Part shown: positions 5,726-13,692 of the stretch, piece by piece
Layout: every line of letters starts with the position of its first letter
Numbering within the stretch: position 1 is the stretch's first letter
NCBI GenBank assembly: GCA_025997715.1
Contig: BNUY01000026.1
Location: forward strand, 1 to 25,915
Length of the DNA stretch: 25,915 nt
Direction: 5' to 3'
Origin: Spirochaetia bacterium
Lineage (GTDB): Bacteria > Spirochaetota > Spirochaetia > Treponematales > Breznakiellaceae
Notes under the pieces: generated by a model
Databases searched by the model: none
Told to the model about the DNA's origin: nothing
The model's input: the letters and a program-made list of their open reading frames with translations, nothing else
Made by a program: the position numbers and the translations under genes

Positions 5726-7900
5726 GTGAAAGAACGGCCGAGTTTCGTTTCAGACATAATGATCCGTGGCGCCCTTTTCGGGGCAACCATCCGTTCAACG
5801 GTATCCGGGGGCAGGCTGAAGTCCATCACCTGCCCTCACATGCCCCCCTCTTACACCCTGATCCGGGCGGAGGACATCCCCGGAAAAAATGAACTGGCGA
5901 ACTTTACCGTCCCCATCCTGGCAGGGGATGAGCTTTCCTACTTCGGCCAGCCCGTGGCCATCCTGGTAGGCCCCGACGAATCGCGGTTGGAAAATTTTGC
6001 CGCCCAGTGCCGGGTGGACACGGAAGAAACCCTCACCGATGAGGACATCTTTGCCCGGCGGGACATCGTCATCGGCGAGCCTGACCGGATCTTTGCGGAA
6101 GCTTCATCGGAGGTCGCATCCGTGGTAAGTGGCGCCTATCATACCGGTATCCAGGAACATTGGTATCCGGAACCCACCGGGGCTGTCTCCATATATTCCA
6201 CCGATGATCCGGCCATGGAAAGCCCGGGAAAACTGCTGATCCACACGGCAAGCCAATGGCCCTTTCATATCCGCAATTCCGTCGCCCAGGTTTTAGGCAT
6301 CGAGCCGGAAACGGTTTCGGTAGAGCCGGTGTGCGGCGGCCTTCCGCTGGACGGTAAATTGTGGTACCCCTCCCTGGTGGCCTGCCATGCCGCCCTGGCC
6401 AGTTGGATCACCAAAAAGCCGGTGCGCATCCTCCTGACCCGTGAGGAAGATTTCCGGTATACCCCCAAGCGAAACGCCGCGGAGGTCCGCATTTCCAGCG
6501 CCCTTGATGAACAGGGCCGCATCCTTGCCACGAAAATCCATGCCCGCCTGGACATGGGCGCCCAGGGGGTCTTTACCGATGAAATCCTGGACCGCCTCTG
6601 CCTGGGCGCTTTGGGCTGCTATAAGCACCGGAACATCCACATCACCGCCGCTGCGGTTAAAACCAATGTTCCCCCGGAAGGCCCCTTTGCAGGCTTCGGC
6701 CTGAGCCAGGGCTTTTTCGCCATGGAACGGCATGCTTCCCGCATCGCCGACACCCTGGGGCAGAACCCGGCGGAATGGCGAAAGGAAAATTCCGGAGCCC
6801 GGCAAAAAACGCTCCCCATCGGCGCACCCGTCAAGGAGCCCGTAGCTTTAGACGCCCTGCTGGATACCGCCGCCACCATGAGCGATTATCGCCGCAAATG
6901 GGCCGCCTACGAACTGCTCCGAAACCGCCGCCGGGAAGAAGATGTCCATCACCCAAACCCCCGGGAAGCCTTCCGGGGTATCGGCATCGCCTGCGCCTAC
7001 CAGGGTAGCGGGTTTCTGTACAACTATAGCGGCGGTACGGAAAACTATTCGGTGGACGCTACCCTGGATAAGGATGGCGCCCTTGAAATACGGACCAGCA
7101 TAGCCCCCGCAAAGGATGAAGACTTCGCGGTCTGGCGGAACATCGCCGCAGAAAGTCTTTCTGTGGAGGCCGCCGCGGTACGTATCCGGTGCGCCGCCAC
7201 CGATGGTGTTCCCGATTCCGGGCCCGCTACCCTGTCCAGAACCATAAGCGTCCTTACAAAACTGGTGGAAACCGCCTGCACGGATATACGGAACCAGCGG
7301 TTCCGGGACCCCCTGCCCATAACGGTGCATTGTTCCTACTGTCCCACACCGGCGCAAAACTGGGAGGCCAAACCCTTTGACGCCCAATCCCTTGCCCTGC
7401 TCAGTTGCGCTTCGGCGGTGGTGGAAGTGGAAATAGACCCGGTTGAATATACCCCGAAGATCCGGGGCGCATGGCTTGGCCTTGACGCCGGGAAGATACT
7501 CTCGGAAGAGCGGGCCCGGCGTTCCCTGAAATCTTCGGTTATCCAGGCCCTGGGCTGGGCCTCCCGTGAACAGCTTGCCTATGTGGACGGCCGCCTCCCC
7601 CTGCCCTCCCCCTATGATTACGACATCCCCAGCCCCCGGGACATCCCGCCCATTCACATCGACTTTGTCTGGAACGATACGATGAAGGCAAAGGGTATTG
7701 GGGAACTGCCCTTCAGTTGTATCCCCGCCGCCTATGTACAGGCGGTGTCCCAGGCCATGGATTATCCCTTTGAAAAAATCCCCCTCACCGCCCGTGACGT
7801 ATGGGAAGCGGAGAAACACAAACGGGCTTTGCAGGAAGTTCAACGGACTTCAGAAGTCCAGCGAGCTTCAGAAGCCCGCAATCCGGAGGACACGCCATGA
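5726..7900 (+). CDS. Xanthine dehydrogenase / aldehyde oxidase-like molybdopterin-binding subunit
   Basis: The product has 724 residues. The N-terminal part is the aldehyde-oxidase a/b-hammerhead domain (MIRGALFGATIRS...GRLKSI; FGQPVAILVG). The rest is the molybdopterin-binding region: GIQEHWYPEPTGAV, TASQWPFHIRNSVAQVLGI, PFAGFGLSQGFFAMERH, and near the end AKGIGELPFSCIPAAYVQAV. That last motif carries the glutamate of the family GxGE motif, the catalytic base. The usual GGFGGK loop is replaced by GGLPLDGK, which is unusual. These enzymes hydroxylate purines, aldehydes or N-heterocycles; the substrate is not predictable here. The start is GTG at 5726 with AAGGA 8 bases upstream. The stop overlaps the 2Fe-2S subunit start (ATGA). 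The last 20 residues come from an 18-base tandem duplication. No MoCo insertion chaperone is in the window. Confidence 0.87.
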   Translation: MKERPSFVSDIMIRGALFGATIRSTVSGGRLKSITCPHMPPSYTLIRAEDIPGKNELANFTVPILAGDELSYFGQPVAILVGPDESRLENFAAQCRVDTEETLTDEDIFARRDIVIGEPDRIFAEASSEVASVVSGAYHTGIQEHWYPEPTGAVSIYSTDDPAMESPGKLLIHTASQWPFHIRNSVAQVLGIEPETVSVEPVCGGLPLDGKLWYPSLVACHAALASWITKKPVRILLTREEDFRYTPKRNAAEVRISSALDEQGRILATKIHARLDMGAQGVFTDEILDRLCLGALGCYKHRNIHITAAAVKTNVPPEGPFAGFGLSQGFFAMERHASRIADTLGQNPAEWRKENSGARQKTLPIGAPVKEPVALDALLDTAATMSDYRRKWAAYELLRNRRREEDVHHPNPREAFRGIGIACAYQGSGFLYNYSGGTENYSVDATLDKDGALEIRTSIAPAKDEDFAVWRNIAAESLSVEAAAVRIRCAATDGVPDSGPATLSRTISVLTKLVETACTDIRNQRFRDPLPITVHCSYCPTPAQNWEAKPFDAQSLALLSCASAVVEVEIDPVEYTPKIRGAWLGLDAGKILSEERARRSLKSSVIQALGWASREQLAYVDGRLPLPSPYDYDIPSPRDIPPIHIDFVWNDTMKAKGIGELPFSCIPAAYVQAVSQAMDYPFEKIPLTARDVWEAEKHKRALQEVQRTSEVQRASEARNPEDTP
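7841..7876 (+). repeat. 18-base tandem duplication in the 3' end of the Mo-subunit gene
   Basis: Two adjacent 18-base units, 7841-7858 and 7859-7876, differ at a few positions and translate as QRTSEV and QRASEA. Each contains a short palindrome (CTTCAGAAG). They add a low-complexity tail beyond the conserved domain and lie just before the 2Fe-2S subunit start. Confidence 0.7.
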
Positions 7901-8382
7901 CCCTGGACTTTATCCTGAACGGCGAGGATGTGGTGGTAAAAACCGATGCGTCAGGCCGCCTCATCGACATTTTACGGAACCATTTCAAGCTCTTGGGGGC
8001 CAAGGCGGGCTGCCTCAGCGGGGTCTGCGGGTGTTGTTCGGTGATCTTTAACGGGAAGGTGGTCCCCTCCTGCCTCATCCCCGCGTTCCGTATCCGGGGC
8101 AGTGAAATCGTTACCATTGAAGGGTTTTCCAAATACGATGAATATCAGGATATTCGGGAAGGTTTTTCCCAGTCCGGGGTGGTAACCTGCGGGTACTGTG
8201 ACGCCGGAAAGATACTCGCCGTAGAAAGCCTGCTGCGCAGAAACATCCGGCCCGCCCCTGAGGAAATCCTCTCGGCCTTTATGGGTATAAAATGCCGGTG
8301 TACCGAACCGGAGAGCCTGATTGCAGGGGTATTGGCTACCTCGGATATCCGGCAGCGGAGGCTCTATGGCCGATCCGCATAA
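7897..8382 (+). CDS. Molybdenum hydroxylase 2Fe-2S subunit
   Basis: The product has 161 residues with both iron-sulfur domains of the xanthine-dehydrogenase family. The plant-ferredoxin-type cluster ligands are C39, C44, C47 and C59 (GCLSGVCGCC...SC). The four-helix domain cluster ligands are C98, C101, C133 and C135 (TCGYC...KCRC). It passes electrons from the molybdenum centre to FAD. The ATG at 7897 overlaps the stop of the Mo subunit as ATGA and removes 32 residues of non-homologous upstream frame. Its 3' end overlaps the FAD subunit start by 17 bases. The gene order Mo, FeS, FAD is compact and implies translational coupling. Confidence 0.93.
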   Translation: MTLDFILNGEDVVVKTDASGRLIDILRNHFKLLGAKAGCLSGVCGCCSVIFNGKVVPSCLIPAFRIRGSEIVTIEGFSKYDEYQDIREGFSQSGVVTCGYCDAGKILAVESLLRRNIRPAPEEILSAFMGIKCRCTEPESLIAGVLATSDIRQRRLYGRSA

Positions 8383-9217
8383 CCAGGTATTTTTCCCCTC
8401 CGCCCTGCCGGAACTGTTCACCGCCTGGAACCGTTTCCCCGATGCCGTCCCCTTTGCGGGAGGTACGGGATTACTACGGAACCAGGGGAAACATATCCTT
8501 ACCCTCCCGCAAAACATCCTTTCCCTGGAACGGCTGGAGGAACTCCACCGGATTAGCCGGACGGAGCGGTATCTTGAAATCGGCGCCATGGTTACGATCA
8601 GCGAGATCCTCCGCCTGGGAAAGACCGTCCCCGAAGCTCTGACCCAAAGCCTGTCACGCATAGCCGGCCCTCAAATGCGGAACCTCATAACTATCGGGGG
8701 TAATATCTGCAACCCCCTCCGCCGTCTGGACGCCGCCGCTCCCCTGATTGCCCTGGATGCCCGGTATGAACTGCGGACCGCCGCCGAGACCCGCTGGGTT
8801 TCCGCCTCCCGGTTTTCCGCCCTCCCCGGCCCTCTGGCTTTGAAGCCCCTGGAATTGCTCACCCGGATCCGCATCCCCCTGGAGGAATGGCAGTATTCGC
8901 TCTACAAAAAATTCAGAGGCGGGGAAACGGTGGACTCATCTATTGACGAATCCGGGGGGGGAGCCGTATTCATGGCCCGGATACAGAAAAACATCCTCAC
9001 GGATCTCCGCATCGTATTTGCCGGGCAGAGTGTGCTGCGGGACAAAAACAGCGAAACCAGCCTGGCCGGGAAACATCTCCCCCTGGATCGCCGGGAGGCG
9101 GAACATTTTTCGGAATTATGGAAAACCTTTCTTTCGGCGGTGGAGAACCCCGGCTTCATGCTCCGTTCAAAGCTCTATAATTTCGTCGAATCCTGCATTT
9201 TAAGCCTTTCCGATTAG
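8366..9217 (+). CDS. Molybdenum hydroxylase FAD-binding subunit
   Basis: The product has 283 residues with the FAD_binding_5 domain: PDAVPFAGGTGLL (residues about 25-37; family AGGTDLL, with G for D) and GPQMRNLITIGGNICNP (the TIGGNI flavin-binding motif). It is followed by the CO_DH_flav_C-like region (YKKFRGGETVDSSIDESGGG). The start ATG at 8366 has a strong GGAGG at 8357-8361 and lies inside the end of the 2Fe-2S gene. It completes a three-subunit enzyme that hands electrons to NAD or another acceptor. The family is clear; the acceptor is unknown. Confidence 0.9.
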   Translation: MADPHNQVFFPSALPELFTAWNRFPDAVPFAGGTGLLRNQGKHILTLPQNILSLERLEELHRISRTERYLEIGAMVTISEILRLGKTVPEALTQSLSRIAGPQMRNLITIGGNICNPLRRLDAAAPLIALDARYELRTAAETRWVSASRFSALPGPLALKPLELLTRIRIPLEEWQYSLYKKFRGGETVDSSIDESGGGAVFMARIQKNILTDLRIVFAGQSVLRDKNSETSLAGKHLPLDRREAEHFSELWKTFLSAVENPGFMLRSKLYNFVESCILSLSD

Positions 9218-9227
9218 CCCCGTTCCA

Positions 9228-9430
9228 CAGGATAAACACATAAGAGAAGAAAAAAACCGCGAAGGCGCCGAAGGCGACAAAGGGGAAGAAGAGGATACTC
9301 CCTGGACCCGGCACAATTCAGTATTTTTTTAGCCTGATTCTCTTGTTCTCTCTTTCCTTCGTCGCCTTTGGCGCCTTCGCGGTTAAAATTCTTCTCTTTT
9401 CTTCATTATTTTTCCTGTGCGTTTATCCTG
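9228..9430. repeat. Approximately 200-base fold-back intergenic repeat
   Basis: Three nested inverted matches share one centre: CAGGATAAACACA at 9228-9240 against TGCGTTTATCCTG at 9418-9430; AGAGAAGAA near 9243 against TTCTTCTCT near 9390; and a 29-base pair at 9255-9283 against 9356-9384, where 27 of 29 positions match and both mismatches would be G-U in RNA. The GAAGGCG core recurs in the repeat at 229-245. I see no coding sequence here. The rest of the gap to aroB holds the promoter and terminator listed separately. Confidence 0.8.
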
Positions 9431-9447
9431 CCCGTTCCAAGGTTCTA

Positions 9448-9476
9448 TTGAAACTCCCCTTTCCCCATGATATATT
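9448..9476 (+). promoter_or_regulatory. Sigma70-type promoter upstream of aroB operon
   Basis: The -35 box TTGAAA (9448-9453) and the -10 box TATATT (9471-9476) are separated by exactly 17 bases; each box differs from consensus at one position. Transcription would start near 9483. This is the best promoter I can see in the window, and it lies directly downstream of the fold-back repeat. Confidence 0.65.
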
Positions 9477-9527
9477 ATCCAGAATATGAACAAACATTTG
9501 GTATCATAGAACGTGTTTCGTCCGTCT

Positions 9528-9581
9528 ATGCTCTGTCGAATGTTCCATACCCTCTTTATTATGCATTTTTCCCGGCTATAG
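9528..9581 (+). other. Possible 17-codon leader ORF ending inside the terminator loop
   Basis: ATG at 9528 opens a short frame, MLCRMFHTLFIMHFSRL, with TAG at 9579-9581 falling in the loop of the terminator hairpin. It contains three phenylalanine codons but no run of them and no tryptophan or tyrosine. I see no Shine-Dalgarno sequence. It is listed because its stop position would matter if attenuation operates; it may be chance. Confidence 0.2.
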
Positions 9582-9601
9582 TCCGGGAAAGGTCTTTTTT
9601 T
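9568..9601 (+). terminator. Intrinsic terminator (or attenuator) 17 bases before aroB
   Basis: A perfect 8-bp stem, TTTCCCGG (9568-9575) with CCGGGAAA (9583-9590), has a 7-base loop and is followed after GGTC by seven T residues (9595-9601). With the promoter at 9448-9476 it would define a transcript of about 119 nt. It could end a small RNA, end read-through from the molybdenum hydroxylase operon, or act as an attenuator for aroB. Confidence 0.72.
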
Positions 9602-9618
9602 GCCCAATCCCCGGTTCC

Positions 9619-10764
9619 ATGGACTACAATTTTACCTTTGACCAAACGGATTCCCGGGTGCGGATTCAACCGGAGCTTCCCCGGATTGATGAGATTCTGC
9701 GGGATGCCGACATCACCGCCGATTCGAAGGGGTTCAAACCCTGCCTTTTGGTCTGCGACCGGAACACCGAGCGTATCGCCTGCGATATAGCAAGCCAAGG
9801 GGAGGATCGGCGGATAACCCCCATCTGTACCCTTCCCGCCGGGGAAGAGCACAAGACCTGGCAGTCGGTGGAGCGGATACTCCGTACGGCCCGGGAACAC
9901 GGGCTGGGACGGGACGGGCTTTTTATCGGCATAGGCGGCGGGGTTATCACGGATATGACCGCCTTTGCCGCTTCGGTGTATATGCGGGGCGCCAAGCTGA
10001 GCCTTGTTTCCACCACCCTCCTGGGCATGGTAGACGCCGCAGTGGGGGGAAAGACCGGCTTTGATCTTGCGGGCATGAAAAACCTCGCCGGTACCTTTTT
10101 TCCCGCTTCTCATGTCTATATGCCCCTGGACGCGCTGCACACCCTGCCCCCCGGCGAATGGAAGTCCGGCATGGCGGAACTTGTCAAGACCGCGATACTG
10201 GACAGCCGGGAAACCCTGGAGCAAGTACAGGCCCTGGAGCCTTTTATGCGGGATGTTTTCGGGAACCGCCGTATTGCAGACGGCGCCCACCCTGCCCTCC
10301 TTGCGGAACTTATTGAACGGGCGGTCCGGGTTAAAGGCCGGATCGTTGAGGCTGACCCCCGGGAAACCTCAAACCACGGCGCCGGGTCTAAACGAGCGTT
10401 GCTCAACCTGGGGCATACCTTCGGCCATGCCCTTGAATCGGCGGCGGGGCTGGGAACACTCACCCACGGTGAGGCGGTGGCCTGGGGCATGGCCCGCGCC
10501 TCTGAACTGGGGCTTGCCCTGGGGATTACCCCCGAAAGCCGGGCCCGGGAAATTACCGGCCTCATCAAGCGCTTAGGGTATGAAACCGCCGCTCCCCATC
10601 CGGCGCTGGCGGACACAGCGCTCTTCATGCAGGCCCTTGCGGGGGATAAGAAAAAGAAAGCCGGTACGCTTACCTTTGTGGTTCCCGCCGGTAACGGGGC
10701 GGAATTAGTATCGGCGGCTTCCATAGCGCCGGGACTGCTTGAACGCATAATTACGGGAAAATAA
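9619..10764 (+). CDS. aroB: 3-dehydroquinate synthase
   Basis: The product has 381 residues and catalyses the second step of the shikimate pathway, DAHP to 3-dehydroquinate, using NAD and a divalent metal in the cytoplasm. Diagnostic motifs are present: FIGIGGGVITDMTAFAAS, TTLLGMVDAAVGGKTG with DLAGMKNLAGTF, GMAELVKTAIL, the metal-ligand region LGHTFGHALE, and the second histidine segment LTHGEAVAWGM. The length is normal (about 350-380). No Shine-Dalgarno is evident before the ATG at 9619, which follows an intrinsic terminator closely; the next gene starts 5 bases after its stop. Placement at the head of a phosphonate/glycan gene run looks like operon sharing rather than pathway linkage. Confidence 0.95.
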   Translation: MDYNFTFDQTDSRVRIQPELPRIDEILRDADITADSKGFKPCLLVCDRNTERIACDIASQGEDRRITPICTLPAGEEHKTWQSVERILRTAREHGLGRDGLFIGIGGGVITDMTAFAASVYMRGAKLSLVSTTLLGMVDAAVGGKTGFDLAGMKNLAGTFFPASHVYMPLDALHTLPPGEWKSGMAELVKTAILDSRETLEQVQALEPFMRDVFGNRRIADGAHPALLAELIERAVRVKGRIVEADPRETSNHGAGSKRALLNLGHTFGHALESAAGLGTLTHGEAVAWGMARASELGLALGITPESRAREITGLIKRLGYETAAPHPALADTALFMQALAGDKKKKAGTLTFVVPAGNGAELVSAASIAPGLLERIITGK

Positions 10765-10769
10765 ACGGG

Positions 10770-12395
10770 ATGACAAAAAAAACAGCCTTGTTGCTTGTTA
10801 CCGTATTTTGGACTAGCCGTATAGCTGTTTTTAGCCAGGAAGAAACACCGGAGACACCGGAGCCGGTGGATGAAAGCGTCATAGTTTATTATATCAGAAC
10901 CATTGATTGTGAAATTATCGGACGGACCCGCAAATTTGCCCTTTTGCATGTTCTGGATTTGAAAGAGGGCCGGCGGATTACCGGGAAACCCGCCCTGGAA
11001 GCCCTGGTTAACCGCAAGACCCAGGACTTGCGTAATGAACGGGTATTGAAGGATGAGGAAACCCGGATTGACTATACTATTGGTGAAGCCGGGGAAGACG
11101 GCCTGGTTCCGGTGGACATCCTGGTTCATACGGAGGATTCCTGGAATATCATCGCCTTCCCGGAGCCGAAGTTCACCGCAGGAAGCGGCGAAAAGAGCGG
11201 GTTTAGCCTTATCCTGAAAGCCCGGGACTATAATTTCCTGGGAACCATGGCGCCCCTACGGGTGAGCGCGGGCTTTGGACGTATAAGCGCCACGGGCGAG
11301 ATTTTTGTTCCCGTGGATATTGACGCGGATATACCTTTTATCTTCCTGGGGAAGTACTGGAATTTCAATTTTGATAATATATTTAACTTTCCCGCGAAAT
11401 CTGATGATCCCCTTCAGTATACAAACGTCACCGGCCTGAGCGTGGAACTTCCCTGGAAGAAGACCACCCTTACGGCCGGGTTTGACCAGTCCCTTATCGT
11501 CAACGAAGAAAACAGTGATCTGGAAAAAGACGAAACCGGTGAGAACTTCTTTGATAATAAGTGGTATATGAACACGGTGCTTTACGCCGGATGGAATATA
11601 CCCCTTGGAATTGAGGCCGGTAATTTTGGAGAATTAATCTATAATGCGGGTCTTTCGGAAAACTTCAAGTATCGTCCCGGGGGTGATATTGGTGACTACC
11701 GATGGGGACCGGTCACCGGTTTCAGTCACCGGATTGAATTCGGTGAAATAGACTGGATAGGAAATTTCCGCAAAGGCCTGAATGTTTCCTTAAGTAATTC
11801 CATTAATTATAACCTGTGGTCCAGGGACCCGAGGGGATACGGAGCCGGTAAAGAGCATTGGGAAGTTTCTTTTAGCCCTACGGTCACCGGCCATTTTCTT
11901 CCGCTTCATTTCCTCGGCATATACGGCCGCCTTAAATATACGCAGCTTTTCAACTTCACCAATACCCCGGTAAAATATTGGGGGGTTTCTGCCGGCGAGT
12001 ATCTGCGGGGTGTCCCGGATGATGAACTACGGGCCAAACAGCTATTTTCCCTTAACCTGGAATTACCCCTTGGCTTACCCCTGTTTACCCCCTCCCGGTG
12101 GGTAAAAAAAGGGAACAGGTATTTCAAGCCCTTTGATCTTGAATTCCAGGTCTCCCCCTTTGTTGATCTGGCCCTCATGGACGGAACGGACGAGGATGGA
12201 TCCGTAAACTACGGCTTTAAAAATCTTCTTGCTGCCGCCGGCGTTGAATTATACATCTATTCCCTCTCCTGGCGTAGCCTCTATTTTCGGTTCAGTTTCG
12301 GCTGGGACCTCCGGGAATGGAGCAAAACCGGGAACATGCCAGCGCCTGAAATCTTTTTGGGCATGGAACGTTTCTTCGAGAGCATAAAAATATGA
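10770..12395 (+). CDS. Exported outer-membrane beta-barrel protein with a POTRA-like N-terminus
   Basis: The product has 541 residues. The N-terminus MTKKTALLLVTVFW... followed by SQEE is a signal peptide with likely cleavage near residue 22. Residues about 35-135 (VIVYYIRTIDCEIIGRTRKFAL, then ALEALVNRKTQDLRNERVLKD, then VPVDILVHTEDSWNIIAFP) resemble one POTRA domain of Omp85/BamA-type proteins. The remaining 400 or so residues are rich in alternating polar/aromatic strands with Gly/Asn/Asp turns, as in an outer-membrane barrel. The C-terminal residues are FFESIKI rather than a terminal Phe. Its stop overlaps the pepM start by 4 bases. I do not recognise a named homologue. A role in surface assembly or secretion is inferred from fold and context only. 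Confidence 0.68.
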   Translation: MTKKTALLLVTVFWTSRIAVFSQEETPETPEPVDESVIVYYIRTIDCEIIGRTRKFALLHVLDLKEGRRITGKPALEALVNRKTQDLRNERVLKDEETRIDYTIGEAGEDGLVPVDILVHTEDSWNIIAFPEPKFTAGSGEKSGFSLILKARDYNFLGTMAPLRVSAGFGRISATGEIFVPVDIDADIPFIFLGKYWNFNFDNIFNFPAKSDDPLQYTNVTGLSVELPWKKTTLTAGFDQSLIVNEENSDLEKDETGENFFDNKWYMNTVLYAGWNIPLGIEAGNFGELIYNAGLSENFKYRPGGDIGDYRWGPVTGFSHRIEFGEIDWIGNFRKGLNVSLSNSINYNLWSRDPRGYGAGKEHWEVSFSPTVTGHFLPLHFLGIYGRLKYTQLFNFTNTPVKYWGVSAGEYLRGVPDDELRAKQLFSLNLELPLGLPLFTPSRWVKKGNRYFKPFDLEFQVSPFVDLALMDGTDEDGSVNYGFKNLLAAAGVELYIYSLSWRSLYFRFSFGWDLREWSKTGNMPAPEIFLGMERFFESIKI

Positions 12396-13690
12396 AAACG
12401 GTTTATTTAGGCATGACCGGGGATATTATCCACCCGGGGATCATCAACATCATTCAGGAAGCGGAGAAACACGGCGAGGTTCTGGTGGGGCTCCTTACTG
12501 ATTCCGCCATCGCCTCCCATAAGCGGCTCCCCTATCTTAACTACGATCAGCGGAAAGCGGTGGTGGAAAACATTAAAGGGGTGGCCCGGGTGGTGTCCCA
12601 GGAAGAATGGAGCTATGTGCCGAACCTCAAAAAATACAAGCCCGACTGTATCATCCACGGGGACGACTGGAAAAGCGGCCCCCTCAGCAGGATACGGGAA
12701 GAGGTGTACGCGGTCATGGCGGAGCAGGGAGGGACGGTGCTGGAAATTCCCTATACCAGGGGGATCAATTCCACCGCCATCACCGAGGCCCGGCGTTCCA
12801 TCGGCACCACCCCGGATATCCGGCTCAAAGCCCTCAGGCGGCTCATTGAGGTAAAGCCCGTGGTGCGGATCATGGAAGCCCACTCCGGGATTTCGGCGCT
12901 TATCATCGAAAACCTGGAAATCGGTAAGGACGACGGGACCCACAGTTTTGACGGCATGTGGTCCTCCAGCCTCACCGATTCTACCAGCAAGGGCAAGCCC
13001 GATATTGAAGCGGTGGACCTGACCACCCGGCTGCAGGACCTGACCAATATCCTGGAGTGCACCACCAAGCCGATTATCTTTGACGGCGACACCGGGGGCA
13101 AACCGGAACACTTTGTGTTTACCGTGCGGACCCTGGAACGGAACGGCGTTTCCGCGGTGATCATAGAAGACAAGGCGGGGCTTAAAAAAAATTCCCTCTT
13201 CGGTACCGAGGTACACCAGGAACTGGCAGCTATCCCTGAATTTTGCGAAAAGATAAGCGTCGGAAAACGCGCCCAGGTGACCCGGGATTTTATGATCATC
13301 GCCCGGCTGGAAAGCCTTATCGCGGGGCTACCGGTAAGAGACGCCCTTGAGCGGGCCGCCGCCTATGTAAAGGCCGGGGCGGACGGGGTGATGATACACA
13401 GCAAGGAAAAAAGCGGCGGGGACATCAAAGCGTTCTGCGAAAAATTCCATGCCGAATATTCCCAGGTGCCCATAGTGTTAGTACCCACCACCTATAATCA
13501 ATGTACCGAAAAGGAACTGACTGTTTGGGGTGCAAAGATCGTTATTTACGCCAACCACATGCTCCGTTCATCCTACCCGGCGATGATGAAAACCGCCCGG
13601 ATCATTCTGGAAAACGAACGGTCCCTGGAAGCGGATTCACTCTGTATGCCCATCAAAGAAATCCTGGAATTAATTCCCGGAACAAAATAA
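12392..13690 (+). CDS. pepM: Phosphoenolpyruvate mutase with N-terminal cytidylyltransferase-like domain
   Basis: The product has 432 residues. Residues 1 to about 138 are a nucleotidyltransferase-like domain (GMTGDIIHPGIINIIQEAEK, then IIHGDDWKSG, then EIPYTRGINSTAIT). Residues about 145-432 are PEP mutase: W190 and the SSLTDSTSKGKPD loop, the metal-binding DGDTGG (231-236), and the diagnostic EDKAGLKKNS at 259-268, which separates PEP mutase from isocitrate lyase relatives. The enzyme rearranges PEP to phosphonopyruvate, forming the C-P bond that starts nearly all phosphonate biosynthesis. The cytidylyltransferase HxGH signature reads HPGI (14-17), with the second histidine lost, so that domain may be inactive. 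The gene overlaps the barrel gene upstream; the HEAT-repeat gene follows immediately. Confidence 0.95.
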   Translation: MKTVYLGMTGDIIHPGIINIIQEAEKHGEVLVGLLTDSAIASHKRLPYLNYDQRKAVVENIKGVARVVSQEEWSYVPNLKKYKPDCIIHGDDWKSGPLSRIREEVYAVMAEQGGTVLEIPYTRGINSTAITEARRSIGTTPDIRLKALRRLIEVKPVVRIMEAHSGISALIIENLEIGKDDGTHSFDGMWSSSLTDSTSKGKPDIEAVDLTTRLQDLTNILECTTKPIIFDGDTGGKPEHFVFTVRTLERNGVSAVIIEDKAGLKKNSLFGTEVHQELAAIPEFCEKISVGKRAQVTRDFMIIARLESLIAGLPVRDALERAAAYVKAGADGVMIHSKEKSGGDIKAFCEKFHAEYSQVPIVLVPTTYNQCTEKELTVWGAKIVIYANHMLRSSYPAMMKTARIILENERSLEADSLCMPIKEILELIPGTK

Positions 13691-13692
13691 GA

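Noticed and set aside
9486..9509. Seven-codon leader frame MNKHLVS just after the predicted transcription start
   Set aside because: No ribosome-binding site and no codon bias that would suit attenuation of aroB.
9467..9790. 107-codon frame spanning the aroB leader and start
   Set aside because: It overlaps the real aroB in a different frame and crosses the terminator; no homology.
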